Shown piece by piece: positions 40,168 through 49,993 of a DNA stretch of 64,000 bases. Origin of the DNA: Saprospiraceae bacterium (GTDB lineage Bacteria > Bacteroidota > Bacteroidia > Chitinophagales > Saprospiraceae); the NCBI GenBank assembly GCA_016715465.1, contig JADKAA010000029.1:1860001-1924000 (forward strand), written 5' to 3'. The stretch's first letter is position 1; every line of letters starts with the position of its first letter. Made by a program: the position numbers and the translations under genes. Under the pieces are notes generated by a model. It searched no databases, was not told the origin of the DNA, and saw only the letters and a program-made list of their open reading frames with translations.

Positions 40168-40385
40168 TAAGTATTTATTAATATCTGAAAATTATTTCGG
40201 CCTATGCCCCATATCGCAATTGGGTAGTTCATAGAAAATATCAAAATTTTATATTGACCTGATTACACATGACCATGCACTGGGTTTTTATGATGTATAA
40301 AAAGTTTGAATAAAACGATATGGTACAATGACACACCACAGGCATAATTTGTGCCTTCCCCCTCTGTTAAATGATGGGTTAATTT

Positions 40386-40694
40386 TTAGGCCATTCCAAC
40401 CATATTCGGAGGGACTAGAAGGATAGATCCCTTGAATAGATTTGACAGGGTGGATGTATAAAAGTTGTCAACTTTAAAGTCGGGAACTTGCTGGGATAAT
40501 AAGAACGGTAAATTTTTCTTAAGGTATTTTAATTCCTTGCTCATATCCTTTCCCTGTATCTCTTCTTCATGTTCATTGTTGTCTTCGATGAGGGCAATCT
40601 GAGTTTTAAAAACCAGAGCTTCTATTGCAGATTTACCTGCTATCGCCAGTGAAAGAAAAATTACCAGGAACCCTTGCATGAAAACTTTACCCGT
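40386..40694 (-). CDS. Small exported hypothetical protein
   Basis: The 102-aa ORF starts at the ATG at 40694; the open frame begins at 40712. It has a short signal-peptide-like start (MTGKVFMQGFLVIFLSLAIA), a charged middle (NNEHEEEIQGKDMSKELKYLKK) and a hydrophobic C-terminus ending in PPNM and VGMA. I do not recognise a family. The region has no competing ORF. It lies between the SulP gene and the protease gene, both also on the minus strand, with over 260 bases to either side. Confidence 0.5.
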   Translation of the reverse strand, partial: TGKVFMQGFLVIFLSLAIAGKSAIEALVFKTQIALIEDNNEHEEEIQGKDMSKELKYLKKNLPFLLSQQVPDFKVDNFYTSTLSNLFKGSILLVPPNMVGMA

Positions 40695-40956
40695 CATAAG
40701 CAATCCAAACAAGTGAGTCTGGTAAAAAGTTCAATAAAATGTTAAAATCCAATGGCTTAAAATAATTTATTTTGTTCCCGGAACCCTATTGACTGATTTT
40801 CAAACCAAAATACGTAAAAAACAAAATAAATATGCCCAAATGAACAGAGCCGGTTGCCCTGAAATGGCAAATTTCGAAAAGTTGTACAAAGTTCATTTCA
40901 ATAAAACGATTAAGCCAATATCACGACTTTCCAACATTTGGAGCATTTGTCAATCC

Positions 40957-42039
40957 TCATTGCAGTAAGGCTTCAGCTCCAAAGTTTTGAATCAAAATGT
41001 TGTCATATTTATCTGCACTTTTGATCAGCCTGTCTATGATTTTTTTGCAGGATTCAAAATGCATGTGCTGGTCATAAATAAGACTCGATATCACAATGTT
41101 ATTGTCTTTTAAGCTAAAAGTCATGCCCTTGTTGTGATAATTTTGCTTCATGAGGTAGGTATAAATATCTTCCATGCTGGTTTTCGGCAGGTAACACAAA
41201 GTAGCATCAGCGATCAGAAAGCCGGATTGTTCGTGGTAAGCAACATTCACCTTGGCACTGCCATGCGTGATTTCCCAATTACTCATACCCCGCCTGCATA
41301 TGGCCACGTCGTAACCCAATTGGCTCAACACATCTTCAATCTTTTTACCAATGCCCACCGGCTCATATTCCTGAACATCAGAAATATACTTTACTACTGC
41401 CCCACAATTTGGACAATAATCATTTTGGGCTCTTTCTTCAAACAATAGAAATTCACAGGATGGACACCTCGAAGCCCGCTCAGGTTTTATTTGATCATAA
41501 TCTGTCAATATCTGTCTGAGTTTGCCAAAAGGCAGGGCTATGCCTATATTCTGGCCCTCTTCGACCATGAAGGTATTCACCCCAAGTAATTCCCCGCGAT
41601 CATTGAGCAAAGGACCACCACTGTTACCGGGATTCAATGCAGCATCATGCTGGATATAATATAAATTGCCCAACTCATATTCCACCGTCGAAATAATGCC
41701 TTGTGTGACAGAAAATTTATACCCAAATGGGTGCCCACAGGCAAAAACCTGTGATCCTTTCGTCGGAGGTATTGAACACCAGTTTAGCTGTGGACCGACC
41801 TCTTTTAGTTTTGGAAGTTGCAACAAGGCAATGTCATACTTTTCATCTATGTACAGGATGTCTGCCAGTTGTCTTTTCATGACTGCACCCTCCACCACTG
41901 CATTGCGGTTGTCCCTTACCACATGCTCATTCGTGACGATCACATCATGTGCCGGAAAAATAAATCCAGTGCCGGTGGCATAGGGTGTGGCTATCTGCAC
42001 CACTATCTTATTTAAATCTTTTACCCATTCTGGAACCAT
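40957..42039 (-). CDS. Cytoplasmic trypsin-like (S1C) protease with zinc ribbon and YbjN-like domain
   Basis: The 360-aa product has an HtrA-like protease domain (~1-180) with catalytic His39 (VTNEHVV), Asp69 (KYDIALLQL) and Ser140 (LNPGNSGGPL). There is no signal peptide or membrane segment, so unlike DegP/DegQ it should be cytoplasmic. No PDZ domain follows. Instead, residues 192-212 form a zinc ribbon (CPSC and CPNC), and ~225-350 form a YbjN/secretion-chaperone-like alpha-beta domain (EDVLSQLGYDVAICRRG). It begins 2 bases after the stop of the 42042-43367 gene, which also has a YbjN-like region, so the two are probably co-made and interact. The substrate is unknown. Confidence 0.82.
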   Translation of the reverse strand: MVPEWVKDLNKIVVQIATPYATGTGFIFPAHDVIVTNEHVVRDNRNAVVEGAVMKRQLADILYIDEKYDIALLQLPKLKEVGPQLNWCSIPPTKGSQVFACGHPFGYKFSVTQGIISTVEYELGNLYYIQHDAALNPGNSGGPLLNDRGELLGVNTFMVEEGQNIGIALPFGKLRQILTDYDQIKPERASRCPSCEFLLFEERAQNDYCPNCGAVVKYISDVQEYEPVGIGKKIEDVLSQLGYDVAICRRGMSNWEITHGSAKVNVAYHEQSGFLIADATLCYLPKTSMEDIYTYLMKQNYHNKGMTFSLKDNNIVISSLIYDQHMHFESCKKIIDRLIKSADKYDNILIQNFGAEALLQ

Positions 42040-42041
42040 GA

Positions 42042-43367
42042 TTACAGCTTTTGAATTTTCAATTGATAGATCATGACAAGGAAACTACTTGAAAACCGGT
42101 AAATATCGCGGCAATCCAGTTTCCCGGCATCCAGTTTTATGCCTTCATATAAGCCCGAACCGGCCGCTGTAATGAGGGCAAGGCAATGCGCAAGCCGGCT
42201 GCTGTCTAACTTACCATCGGCCTTTATTAATGAGACATAGCCCAGTCTGACAAAAAAATCATTCTCCAGCACGCGAATGAGCAAATGAAGCAACTGTTTG
42301 TCTGGCAGCGGCATGGCATACGTGTATAACAGCATACTGGCAATATATTTGGGAATGTATATGGCATACGCCTCCAGTTCATTTTCCATATACCAATTGA
42401 AATGTTTCATTTCCATGTCGATCATTTCCTGAAGGTTTGTGTGGTTGCCCGGCATGAGATTTCCAAAAGTAAATTTTGTATTGTACAGTTCTTTATATAC
42501 ATTATCCCGATCCAACTTTTTCATCTCCTGCAGTTCCAGTAGAATGCCGGCATTTTTTCTGTGTGGCGGCAGGTCGTTGGTTTGAAAAAACCAATGATAG
42601 ATGTTTTCGATGTGTTCCATGATCATTCCTTCGGGTATCAGCAGGTAATCGATTAAAAATGCGGTACTCATCATCATGTAGGAAACCAGACCGGGATATT
42701 TTTCAAGCTTTTCCGCATCCTGATTGGCTATGTGGATGGCTCTGTCTAAACTATCCTGGTAAAAGCTGAATTTAATCTCCTTTTCTTCCTTGGAAAGTTC
42801 AACAATTTTGCCACTTTGAATGGCCGACAATTCAGAAAATGTACTCACCAGTACATCATCCCTGCGGTCAGCCCTCGTGGCCAGCTCTTTGAGTCCGTAA
42901 TACAATTTGTAAGGCGAAGCATCCAGATAATCGGTATGCATCACCATGGTAAGTATATCATCGCTGCCAAGGGCGAAACAGGAATAACGGAGATCGTAGT
43001 TTTCTTCGAGCAAACTTCTCAAAGCCCCCAAGCTTATTGGTTCGCACCTGGCGATCTTAGCCGTTGCAAAAAAACCATCCTGGTTTGCAAATCCTTCGAT
43101 CAATTTTGAGCCCTGACACAGGCTAAACCTGATTTTTTCTTCATTACCAGGCTCTATCCACACATTACCGGTATGTTCATCATGAAGGTAATCCAAAAAA
43201 TACCGGATCGAAGCTGTATATTGTTTCTTTTCATAGAAATCCAGTGCTTTTTCCCAGGACTCGTTTTTATAAGCGGGTTTATAGAGGTCAGAAAATCTTC
43301 CAAATGTTATGTCTGGCTCAGTGGGGTATTCACCAAATAAATTTTTGAAAAATTTCTTCACAGTCAT
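42042..43367 (-). CDS. Uncharacterised protein with YbjN-like region, partner of the protease
   Basis: The 441-aa soluble protein has no signal peptide. Residues ~30-60 look TPR-like (WEKALDFYEKKQYTASIRYFL), and ~75-190 resemble YbjN (KIRFSLCQGSKLIEGFANQ, then a strand-rich block and SPYKLYYGLKELATRADR). The rest (~200-441) is mainly helical, with a run (YIPKYIASMLLYTYAMP) that could be buried or amphipathic. I do not recognise the family. The next gene starts 2 bases after its stop. Its promoter region is the 24-base gap shared with the divergent GSCFA gene. Confidence 0.78.
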   Translation of the reverse strand: MTVKKFFKNLFGEYPTEPDITFGRFSDLYKPAYKNESWEKALDFYEKKQYTASIRYFLDYLHDEHTGNVWIEPGNEEKIRFSLCQGSKLIEGFANQDGFFATAKIARCEPISLGALRSLLEENYDLRYSCFALGSDDILTMVMHTDYLDASPYKLYYGLKELATRADRRDDVLVSTFSELSAIQSGKIVELSKEEKEIKFSFYQDSLDRAIHIANQDAEKLEKYPGLVSYMMMSTAFLIDYLLIPEGMIMEHIENIYHWFFQTNDLPPHRKNAGILLELQEMKKLDRDNVYKELYNTKFTFGNLMPGNHTNLQEMIDMEMKHFNWYMENELEAYAIYIPKYIASMLLYTYAMPLPDKQLLHLLIRVLENDFFVRLGYVSLIKADGKLDSSRLAHCLALITAAGSGLYEGIKLDAGKLDCRDIYRFSSSFLVMIYQLKIQKL

Positions 43368-43391
43368 ACTTTTGGGTAAAATTATTAAAAT

Positions 43392-44345
43392 ATGCGTTTT
43401 CGAACAGAATTAATGGTAAATAAATCGCCCTGGTCAATCAGGCACAAGGACGCAGTCATCCTTCTGGGCTCCTGTTTTGCAGACAACATTGGGCATCGCC
43501 TGAGCCAGCATAAATTTAATTCCCTGGCCAATCCGCTCGGTACCACCTTTAATCCTGTTTCCCTGGCCAAACTCATCCGGCGTATTTGTGCAAATGGCAA
43601 AGTAAGCCCCGATGAACTACAACAAGCCAATGGACTTTATTTTCACCATGATTTCCACACAACCTGGAATCACCCGGATGGCAATACCCTGATACAAAAT
43701 CTCAATGAGGCTTTGTCAATGACCAAATCACACATTGAAAAGTCTAAAGCCGTATTTATTACACTGGGTACGGCCTGGGTGTACAAACTGCGCGAAACCC
43801 AACAGATCGTATCCAATTGTCACAAACGACCACAAGCATTATTTGATAAAATCATCCTTACACCCGAAAACATTGATGAAAACCTTCATCAACTGATCAA
43901 TGGACTCAGGGGCTTAAATCCAACAGTCAACATCGTATTTACACTCAGCCCGGTGCGGCACCTGAAAGATGGCATGGAGGCCAATCAGCGAAGCAAAGCA
44001 GTCTTGCTCAATGGCATTTATCAGGCCATGACCAGTTCAAATAATGTCAGCTACTTTCCGGCTTATGAAATCGTCATGGATGATTTGCGGGATTATCGGT
44101 TTTATCAGGGAGAACTCATACACCTCAATGACCAGGCCATTAACTACCTTTGGCAAAAATTTGCATCTGCCTATTTCACCGATGAAATTTTGAAACTTAA
44201 CGATTGGATTGAAAGCATCAATGCCTTTCTGAATCACAGGCCATATTTCAAAGATGAAGCCTGGCTGAGTCATAAAAATAAAATGGCAGCATTGGCTAAA
44301 TCCATAGGTCCACTTATACAAGGTGGGTGGCCGGAATTGGAATGA
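43392..44345 (+). CDS. GSCFA domain protein
   Basis: The 317-aa protein contains LLGSCFADNIGHRL near residue 30, the motif that names the GSCFA family, followed by NPLGTTFNPVSLAKLI and an SPVRHLKDGMEANQRSKAVL block. The fold is related to SGNH/GDSL hydrolases: Ser in GSCF, Asn/Gly in LGTAW, and a C-terminal Asp-x-x-His-like region. It is probably an esterase-like cytoplasmic enzyme of unknown substrate. It is divergent from the protease-partner operon, with only 24 bases between starts. Confidence 0.87.
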   Translation: MRFRTELMVNKSPWSIRHKDAVILLGSCFADNIGHRLSQHKFNSLANPLGTTFNPVSLAKLIRRICANGKVSPDELQQANGLYFHHDFHTTWNHPDGNTLIQNLNEALSMTKSHIEKSKAVFITLGTAWVYKLRETQQIVSNCHKRPQALFDKIILTPENIDENLHQLINGLRGLNPTVNIVFTLSPVRHLKDGMEANQRSKAVLLNGIYQAMTSSNNVSYFPAYEIVMDDLRDYRFYQGELIHLNDQAINYLWQKFASAYFTDEILKLNDWIESINAFLNHRPYFKDEAWLSHKNKMAALAKSIGPLIQGGWPELE

Positions 44346-44479
44346 AAAAGATACCGCACCATTTAATTTATCAAATCGCCTCAAAGGAATAACGATTAAA
44401 TTACAGGCAGGAAATCCCTCTATTTTCAAGACTTTCCAAAGTCACAAACGGCATCTAAAGGTATTTTTAACAAAATATA

Positions 44480-44511
44480 TTTGCATTTCGTTTGAATATT
44501 CAGTATATTTG
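44480..44511 (+). promoter_or_regulatory. Bacteroidota promoter for the giant T9SS protein
   Basis: TTTG (44480-44483) and TATATTTG (44504-44511) are separated by 20 bases. The ATG is at 44634, giving a leader of about 115 bases. A second TATATTTG at 44476-44483 overlaps the -33 box. Confidence 0.6.
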
Positions 44512-44633
44512 AAGGTGCTGCGGTAATATATCAATAGTTTTCTCACTTTTGAACCTGCTCCTTCTCTTTATGTGGCTCTTCAGAATGGGATAGGAATAAA
44601 ATTATTTTAATTCACTTTAAATTAATTTATCAA

Positions 44634-47600
44634 ATGAAAGCCTCAATAAATGCACATTCAAATCCATTCTTTCAAGTGAATCTAATACTCATGTTTGCGC
44701 TTTATTTATTGTTTACACCCAAGGCTCATGCGCAGGCATTCCAAAAAATATTTGGTACGAATCTGGACAACTCCTTTTCAAAAGTAATCCAGGATGGTTC
44801 CGAGTATTATGTGTTGGGGCAAGATCAACCCTTTACAGGTGCAGTCTCCAGGGCAACTGTGAGTCGGCTTGCATCTGATGGTTCGCTCCTTTGGACAAAA
44901 AGCCTGGACATTGCTTCACAATGGAATGACGCCATCAGGGTGAATAATGGTGACTTAATACTTGTAGGTAATTCATTGCCAGGGGACGCTTCTTCAAAAA
45001 GTATAATGGGAAGAATTACAAACACAGGTAGCTTTGCCTGGACAAAATCTTATGATGAACCCGGGGGAAGAGATTTTTTTCTTCATATCATAGAAAACCC
45101 TGCACCTCAAAACCCTAATTTTCCTTTCTATGTATTGGGAGGCCAAAGGGAAACTTCTGGTCCTTCTTCAACGTGGGATGATGTAGTCATTTTAAATATC
45201 AATGGAAGTGGAAATTTTAACTGGAAAAAAATATATGTCAGTAATTCCGACGATGAATTTTTCAGAGACTTTCTTGCTTTCCCAAATGGAGAAATGCTCA
45301 TTTCAGGAAGCAGACTAAATCCACAGAATGATCACTCTGGTATATTCTATATAACCAGCAATGACGGAACCCTGCTCTCAGGAAAAATTGCCAATTGGAT
45401 GAACTATCCTGACATTACAGCCATACAAAATGGAGGTGGTTTTTACATGGCTTCCAATAGTGAAGTTGGTCAATCCCCATTTATCTCAAAATTTGATCAA
45501 AATTACAATCAACTTTGGCAAGTTCAAATCCCTAAACTTTCTTCAATTAGTCAAATCTGGGAGTCAACAACCGGGGATATTTATGCAACCGGTATTGGTT
45601 TATTTGGAAGTTTACGCACAGTACTTTTAAAACTAAAGGACAATTCTCCCAATATTCCAACGCTTGTGTGGGCAAAGTATATAAATATTGGCAATAATTT
45701 TATTGGGGGTTCTTCATGGTTAATGCCTACAAATGATCTTATCTTTACAGATGGAAGAAATGCACCATCAGGATTTGGTGGGCGATGTGCCTTTATTTCC
45801 AAAAGTGATTTGGATTTAAATACATGCAATGTAAGCAATGAAACTATTGTATTCACGCCTACAAATCTTGCTCCCATAAACCAAGTCTTGTTTCCAATTA
45901 AAAATATTGATACCATTGCTGGTAGTAATATTTCCAATAATTATTTAGTATGGAGAGAAGGTAATGAGTGTAAGTCATGCTGTGCAGACACCACAACGTT
46001 TGCAAATCTGATAAATCAGGGTTTCAATATTGTAATAAATGATTGCAAGGCAACGGTTACAGCTCCGCAATTTGACTCTTGTTATTTCTTTAGTACACCT
46101 CCTGTTTTTGATGGAGCCAATGTACCACAAGTAATTACAAATCCAAACGGAATGTGGATGTATAATGTAACTCAAAATGGATCACATCAGGTTTGCGTAA
46201 ATATTTTTGATGAATGTAACAGTCAAAAAATGTGCACTTCATTTAATATCACAGCGTGCGATACCTGTGTCTGTGGCGGATTTGAAATCAAATATGCGAT
46301 AGATCGCAACATTCCTGAACTAAAAAAGTGTGGCGATACCTTAAATGTCCCTTCATCAATGTCTATCCTGCCCATTCGATTTTTAACTTCTTTTACTTGT
46401 TTGGGTACAAATTGTCCACAAGCAGTTGTACAGTGGCAATTACAAGGTCCTGTTGGGTTCAATGCCCTCTCTGGCAGTGTTGTGGCAAATCCGGGATTTA
46501 CAATACCAATCAATAATTCCAGTTTTTCCATTGCAGGATTGTACACCCTCACCATGATTGGCAATTGTGGCACAAACAAATGCCAATGTGTAATATACTT
46601 TAATGCCCAGGGATATGAATGTTGTGGAAATCCTTTTGACTTTGATTTGGCAATCCAAAATGCAATTTCTTTGCAAATTGACAGTGCTAATTGCAAAGCC
46701 ACACTTAATATTGGTAACTTTCCGCTTTGCGACAACGTAAGTTTGATACAATGGGGAGACAATTCACAGTCCAGTGGTCCATTCAGTGCCGGCTCAATGC
46801 CGATGCATACCTATAATAGCAGCGGGACTTTTATCATAAGCTGGACTGCATCTGAATATAACCATTCAATTACACCTCCCCAACTTTGTAATCGCACCAT
46901 AATAAAAGATACCGTGGTAATTTCATGTGGAATAGACTCCTGTATTTATGTTCCCTGTGCAAATTCAGCGTGGATGAACATATCAAATATACCTTTTATT
47001 GAAGACATGATTGTGTATCAGGGTAAGCTAATTGTGGCAGGTAGTTTCACAAATTTAAATGGAGCTAATTTTATTGCAGCATGGAACGGTACAAGTTGGT
47101 CAGCTTTAGGTAATGGAGGTCCAAATGGACAACTTAATGATCTTGAAGTACATAATGGTTTATTGTATGCAGGCGGCTCTTTCAGCAGTCCCGGGAGTAA
47201 CATAGCTGTTTGGAATGGCTTGGCCTGGAATGCGTTGGGTGTCGGTACAAATGGACCGGTTAATGCTTTATTCTCTCTTAATTCAACAAATCTGTTTCTC
47301 GGTGGGCATTTCAGTTCGGCTGGAGGAATTGCTGCCAACAATGTTGTTTACACCAATAATAATACATGGTTCACTTTACCGGATTTTACTGGCTCGAATG
47401 GCACCAATGGTGAAGTCAATGTAATAAATAATTATTTAGGATCTATTGTTGTTGGAGGCAAATTTAATCTTGCAGGCGCAAGTACGAATGTCTCTAATAT
47501 TGCTTTATGGAATGGAAGTAATAATTGGGCTGGTATAGGAATAAATGGCATTAACTTAATTCCCAACAATAATGGCCAGGGTGTAGCCGCATTACAAGTA

Positions 47601-48227
47601 ATAAACAATGACCTCATAGCAGGTGGAAGATTTTTGGATGCAGACGGAGTAGCAGGTACAGCCCATATTGCAAAATGGGATGGTTTCAATTGGAATAGCC
47701 TCTCAGGAGGTGTAAATACAAGTTATGAAGGCATCTATGATTTGGAATTATTTGGAGGTGAATTGTACGCAGGCGGCTTATTTACCAATATTGGCGGGAA
47801 TCCAATTAGTGGTGTTGCTCTATGGAACGGAACAAATTGGTTAACTACCAATCATCCAAATCAACTTGTTAAGGCATTGGCCTATTATATGCCAATGGAC
47901 AGTACTTGTGATTTATACTCGGGAGGTGAAGTATTCATTAATCATCAGCAATGCATAACTTCTTTAGAAGAGACCCTGATGGATGACATTCTCATTTACC
48001 CTAATCCAACTGAAGGAAATTTGATTGTAGATTTACATTACTTTAGAAATTCTGACCTGAGTTATATAATAAAAGATATCGCAGGTAAAAGCATTTTGGA
48101 AATTCACAAAAAGGCGGGTAGTCAAATCCAAAGTGTTGATGCAAGTGCGTTATCTCCAGGAGTTTATTTTCTGCAAGTTAGGTGCAAGGGTAAATTGGTT
48201 GCAATAGAAAAATGGATTAAACAATAG
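44634..48227 (+). CDS. Giant AT-rich secreted protein with propeller-like regions and T9SS tail
   Basis: The 1197-aa product begins with a signal peptide (cleaved near HAQA). Residues ~35-440 form blade-like repeats (units such as WTKSLDIASQWNDAIRVNNGD), ~445-760 form a Cys-rich region with PKD-like units (CNVSNETIV, CADTTTFANLINQG), and ~780-1090 form kelch-like repeats with WNGTSWSALG, IAVWNGLAWNAL and IALWNGSNNWAGIG. A type A T9SS tail follows (DILIYPNPTEGNL, ending LVAIEKWIKQ). It should be exported and anchored, probably for binding. Three 60-base lines sampled by eye hold 33-38% G+C, against up to 57% in a ligA line; it may have been acquired, or its codons relaxed. The frame is intact. 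Confidence 0.85.
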   Translation: MKASINAHSNPFFQVNLILMFALYLLFTPKAHAQAFQKIFGTNLDNSFSKVIQDGSEYYVLGQDQPFTGAVSRATVSRLASDGSLLWTKSLDIASQWNDAIRVNNGDLILVGNSLPGDASSKSIMGRITNTGSFAWTKSYDEPGGRDFFLHIIENPAPQNPNFPFYVLGGQRETSGPSSTWDDVVILNINGSGNFNWKKIYVSNSDDEFFRDFLAFPNGEMLISGSRLNPQNDHSGIFYITSNDGTLLSGKIANWMNYPDITAIQNGGGFYMASNSEVGQSPFISKFDQNYNQLWQVQIPKLSSISQIWESTTGDIYATGIGLFGSLRTVLLKLKDNSPNIPTLVWAKYINIGNNFIGGSSWLMPTNDLIFTDGRNAPSGFGGRCAFISKSDLDLNTCNVSNETIVFTPTNLAPINQVLFPIKNIDTIAGSNISNNYLVWREGNECKSCCADTTTFANLINQGFNIVINDCKATVTAPQFDSCYFFSTPPVFDGANVPQVITNPNGMWMYNVTQNGSHQVCVNIFDECNSQKMCTSFNITACDTCVCGGFEIKYAIDRNIPELKKCGDTLNVPSSMSILPIRFLTSFTCLGTNCPQAVVQWQLQGPVGFNALSGSVVANPGFTIPINNSSFSIAGLYTLTMIGNCGTNKCQCVIYFNAQGYECCGNPFDFDLAIQNAISLQIDSANCKATLNIGNFPLCDNVSLIQWGDNSQSSGPFSAGSMPMHTYNSSGTFIISWTASEYNHSITPPQLCNRTIIKDTVVISCGIDSCIYVPCANSAWMNISNIPFIEDMIVYQGKLIVAGSFTNLNGANFIAAWNGTSWSALGNGGPNGQLNDLEVHNGLLYAGGSFSSPGSNIAVWNGLAWNALGVGTNGPVNALFSLNSTNLFLGGHFSSAGGIAANNVVYTNNNTWFTLPDFTGSNGTNGEVNVINNYLGSIVVGGKFNLAGASTNVSNIALWNGSNNWAGIGINGINLIPNNNGQGVAALQVINNDLIAGGRFLDADGVAGTAHIAKWDGFNWNSLSGGVNTSYEGIYDLELFGGELYAGGLFTNIGGNPISGVALWNGTNWLTTNHPNQLVKALAYYMPMDSTCDLYSGGEVFINHQQCITSLEETLMDDILIYPNPTEGNLIVDLHYFRNSDLSYIIKDIAGKSILEIHKKAGSQIQSVDASALSPGVYFLQVRCKGKLVAIEKWIKQ

Positions 48228-48351
48228 CCGTAAATATTCATGAACTTTAATTTTTAGTAGTTTAAAATTCAGGGCTATCGTCCATACATGGTTGCCTTTG
48301 GTATTTTTCACTTTATAACATGTATATTTACCCCCATAAACCGCAACCATC

Positions 48352-48855
48352 ATGACCTTAGGTGAATTCTTCAGCCACTGCTCTCAAAGCCCGGAAACCC
48401 TCATTACTTATTTCACGGTGCTGCCGTTAACAGCATTTCTGGCTTGGATCTTTGGTAAAAACGAGGGCCACCTGTCACCATGGAAGTATCTTTACTCCAT
48501 CCTGGTCTATCTGGTGTGCATTCCAGGTATATTTGCGGTAACCCTCAGCATTTATATGTTCTTTTTTGAAAGAGGGAGTATCCTCAACGCCAATATTTAT
48601 ACGCAGATACTTCCCATCATTTGTATGGTAGTCACACTTTGGCTCATTCGCAGAAACGTAGATTTTCAGTACGTGCCCGGCTTTGATAAAATTGGCAGCC
48701 TGGTCTTTTTTCTCACTGTCCTTATCATCCTGTTATGGATCCTGGAAAAGACTAACATTTTTGTGTTTACGTATATGCCGTTCTTCCAGTTTGCCCTGTT
48801 ATTTGGACTGATTATTGTGTTGCTGAGGTTCGGACTCAAGCGCATTTTTGGATAA
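48352..48855 (+). CDS. Polytopic membrane protein of unknown function
   Basis: The 167-aa product has four to five hydrophobic helices (for example YLYSILVYLVCIPGIFAVTL, ILPIICMVVTLWLI, IGSLVFFLTVLIILLWIL and FALLFGLIIVLLRFG) and a basic C-terminus. No family motif is recognisable. It converges with nadK (17 bases between ends) and follows the giant T9SS gene by 124 bases. Confidence 0.72.
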   Translation: MTLGEFFSHCSQSPETLITYFTVLPLTAFLAWIFGKNEGHLSPWKYLYSILVYLVCIPGIFAVTLSIYMFFFERGSILNANIYTQILPIICMVVTLWLIRRNVDFQYVPGFDKIGSLVFFLTVLIILLWILEKTNIFVFTYMPFFQFALLFGLIIVLLRFGLKRIFG

Positions 48856-48872
48856 AATTATTTAAAGGAAAC

Positions 48873-49754
48873 TCAATTTCTTTTGTCAAGACCCCAAAGG
48901 AGTTTCTCCCTCATGGTGCTCATAAAATTATGACCTTCAAGTATCATCAGCCGTGTACTGTATTTAGACCTTTTTATGGCAATTTTATAATCATCTGTTA
49001 TAGGTTCGTATTTTGAATCCAGAGTGCATAAAAAGTTTTCTGCCCTTCCTTCGATTTCAAAACTCACTTCCACGTCATCCCGAATGATGAGTGGCCGTAC
49101 GTTGAGATTGTGGGGTGCAATGGGGGTGATGACAAAGCTGCCCGAACCCGGAAAAATGATCGGCCCGCCGCAAGCCAGGGAATATCCTGTCGATCCGGTC
49201 GGCGTAGCTACTATGATCCCATCCGACCAGTATGTATTCAGAAATACGCCATCAATAAAGGTGTGTATGGTCACCATGGAAGACGTATCCCGTTTGTGAA
49301 TGGTAAAATCATTGAGTGCATAAGCATGGTCCGTAAATATCGGATAGTTGCAGTTCAACTCCAGCATCGACCTGGATTCGATGTGGTAATGGCCTGCTTT
49401 AATTTTATCGATGGCTTCATGAATCTTGGTTTTTTCGACACTGGACAGAAAGCCTAGTCTGCCGAGGTTGATCCCAATTATCGGAATGTTGCCCTGATAG
49501 GCCAGGGCTGCTGCCTTGAGCATGGTGCCATCTCCACCCAATGACAGAATGAGATCTGGTAAACTGGTGTTTACTTCATTTTGAGTATAAAGTACTTCAA
49601 CCTTTTCTCCAATTTCGGTCAGCTCCCGGATCTCCGCATACGTATTGCCCATGGCTGCGATTTCAATGGATTCGAGGTTCAACTTGTCCAGCAAATGGCA
49701 AATGGAGGGCCCATCGTCCTGATCAAGTTTTTGACTAAACAACAATACCTTCAT
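48873..49754 (-). CDS. nadK: NAD kinase
   Basis: The 293-aa enzyme phosphorylates NAD to NADP. GGDGT at residues 73-77 holds the catalytic Asp75, and PTGSTGYSLACGGPII is the second signature (NE/D and GGP-like blocks). A NDFTIHKRDTSSM block and the C-terminal IRDDVEVSFEIEGR strands fit the family. It is transcribed away from the Hsp20 operon; the 239-base gap between them holds the 15-base direct repeats. Confidence 0.95.
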   Translation of the reverse strand: MKVLLFSQKLDQDDGPSICHLLDKLNLESIEIAAMGNTYAEIRELTEIGEKVEVLYTQNEVNTSLPDLILSLGGDGTMLKAAALAYQGNIPIIGINLGRLGFLSSVEKTKIHEAIDKIKAGHYHIESRSMLELNCNYPIFTDHAYALNDFTIHKRDTSSMVTIHTFIDGVFLNTYWSDGIIVATPTGSTGYSLACGGPIIFPGSGSFVITPIAPHNLNVRPLIIRDDVEVSFEIEGRAENFLCTLDSKYEPITDDYKIAIKRSKYSTRLMILEGHNFMSTMREKLLWGLDKRN

Positions 49755-49847
49755 TGACTAAAATTGGTATTCAAATATACAAAATGTGAGGCACTTACCG
49801 GTTTTTCTTCCATTTTACCCTCTGCCACTGTCTCTAAATCCCCAATC

Positions 49848-49893
49848 ATGTCATTATGTCTTGACCATTTCAAAATATATGTCATTATGTCTT
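49848..49893. repeat. 15-base direct repeats upstream of the Hsp20 operon
   Basis: ATGTCATTATGTCTT occurs exactly at 49848-49862 and 49879-49893, 31 bases apart (three helical turns). Each copy itself contains ATGTC twice, 8 bases apart. The pair lies 101-146 bases before the Hsp20 ATG and 94-139 bases before the nadK start, so it could serve either. Equal spacing on one face of DNA suggests a regulator site. Confidence 0.6.
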
Positions 49894-49993
49894 ATATTTT
49901 GATCCAAATAGTGACATTTTAGTAACTTTTTGGCATTGGTACCAGATTTGATCTAAGGATTCGAAATAAATATTAATCAAAAAAATAAGTACC

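Noticed and set aside
40091..40385. An RNA gene or small ORF in the 295-base gap after the SulP gene start
   Set aside because: Only the AT-rich palindrome at 40155-40167 stands out; no tRNA cloverleaf, riboswitch or supported ORF was seen.
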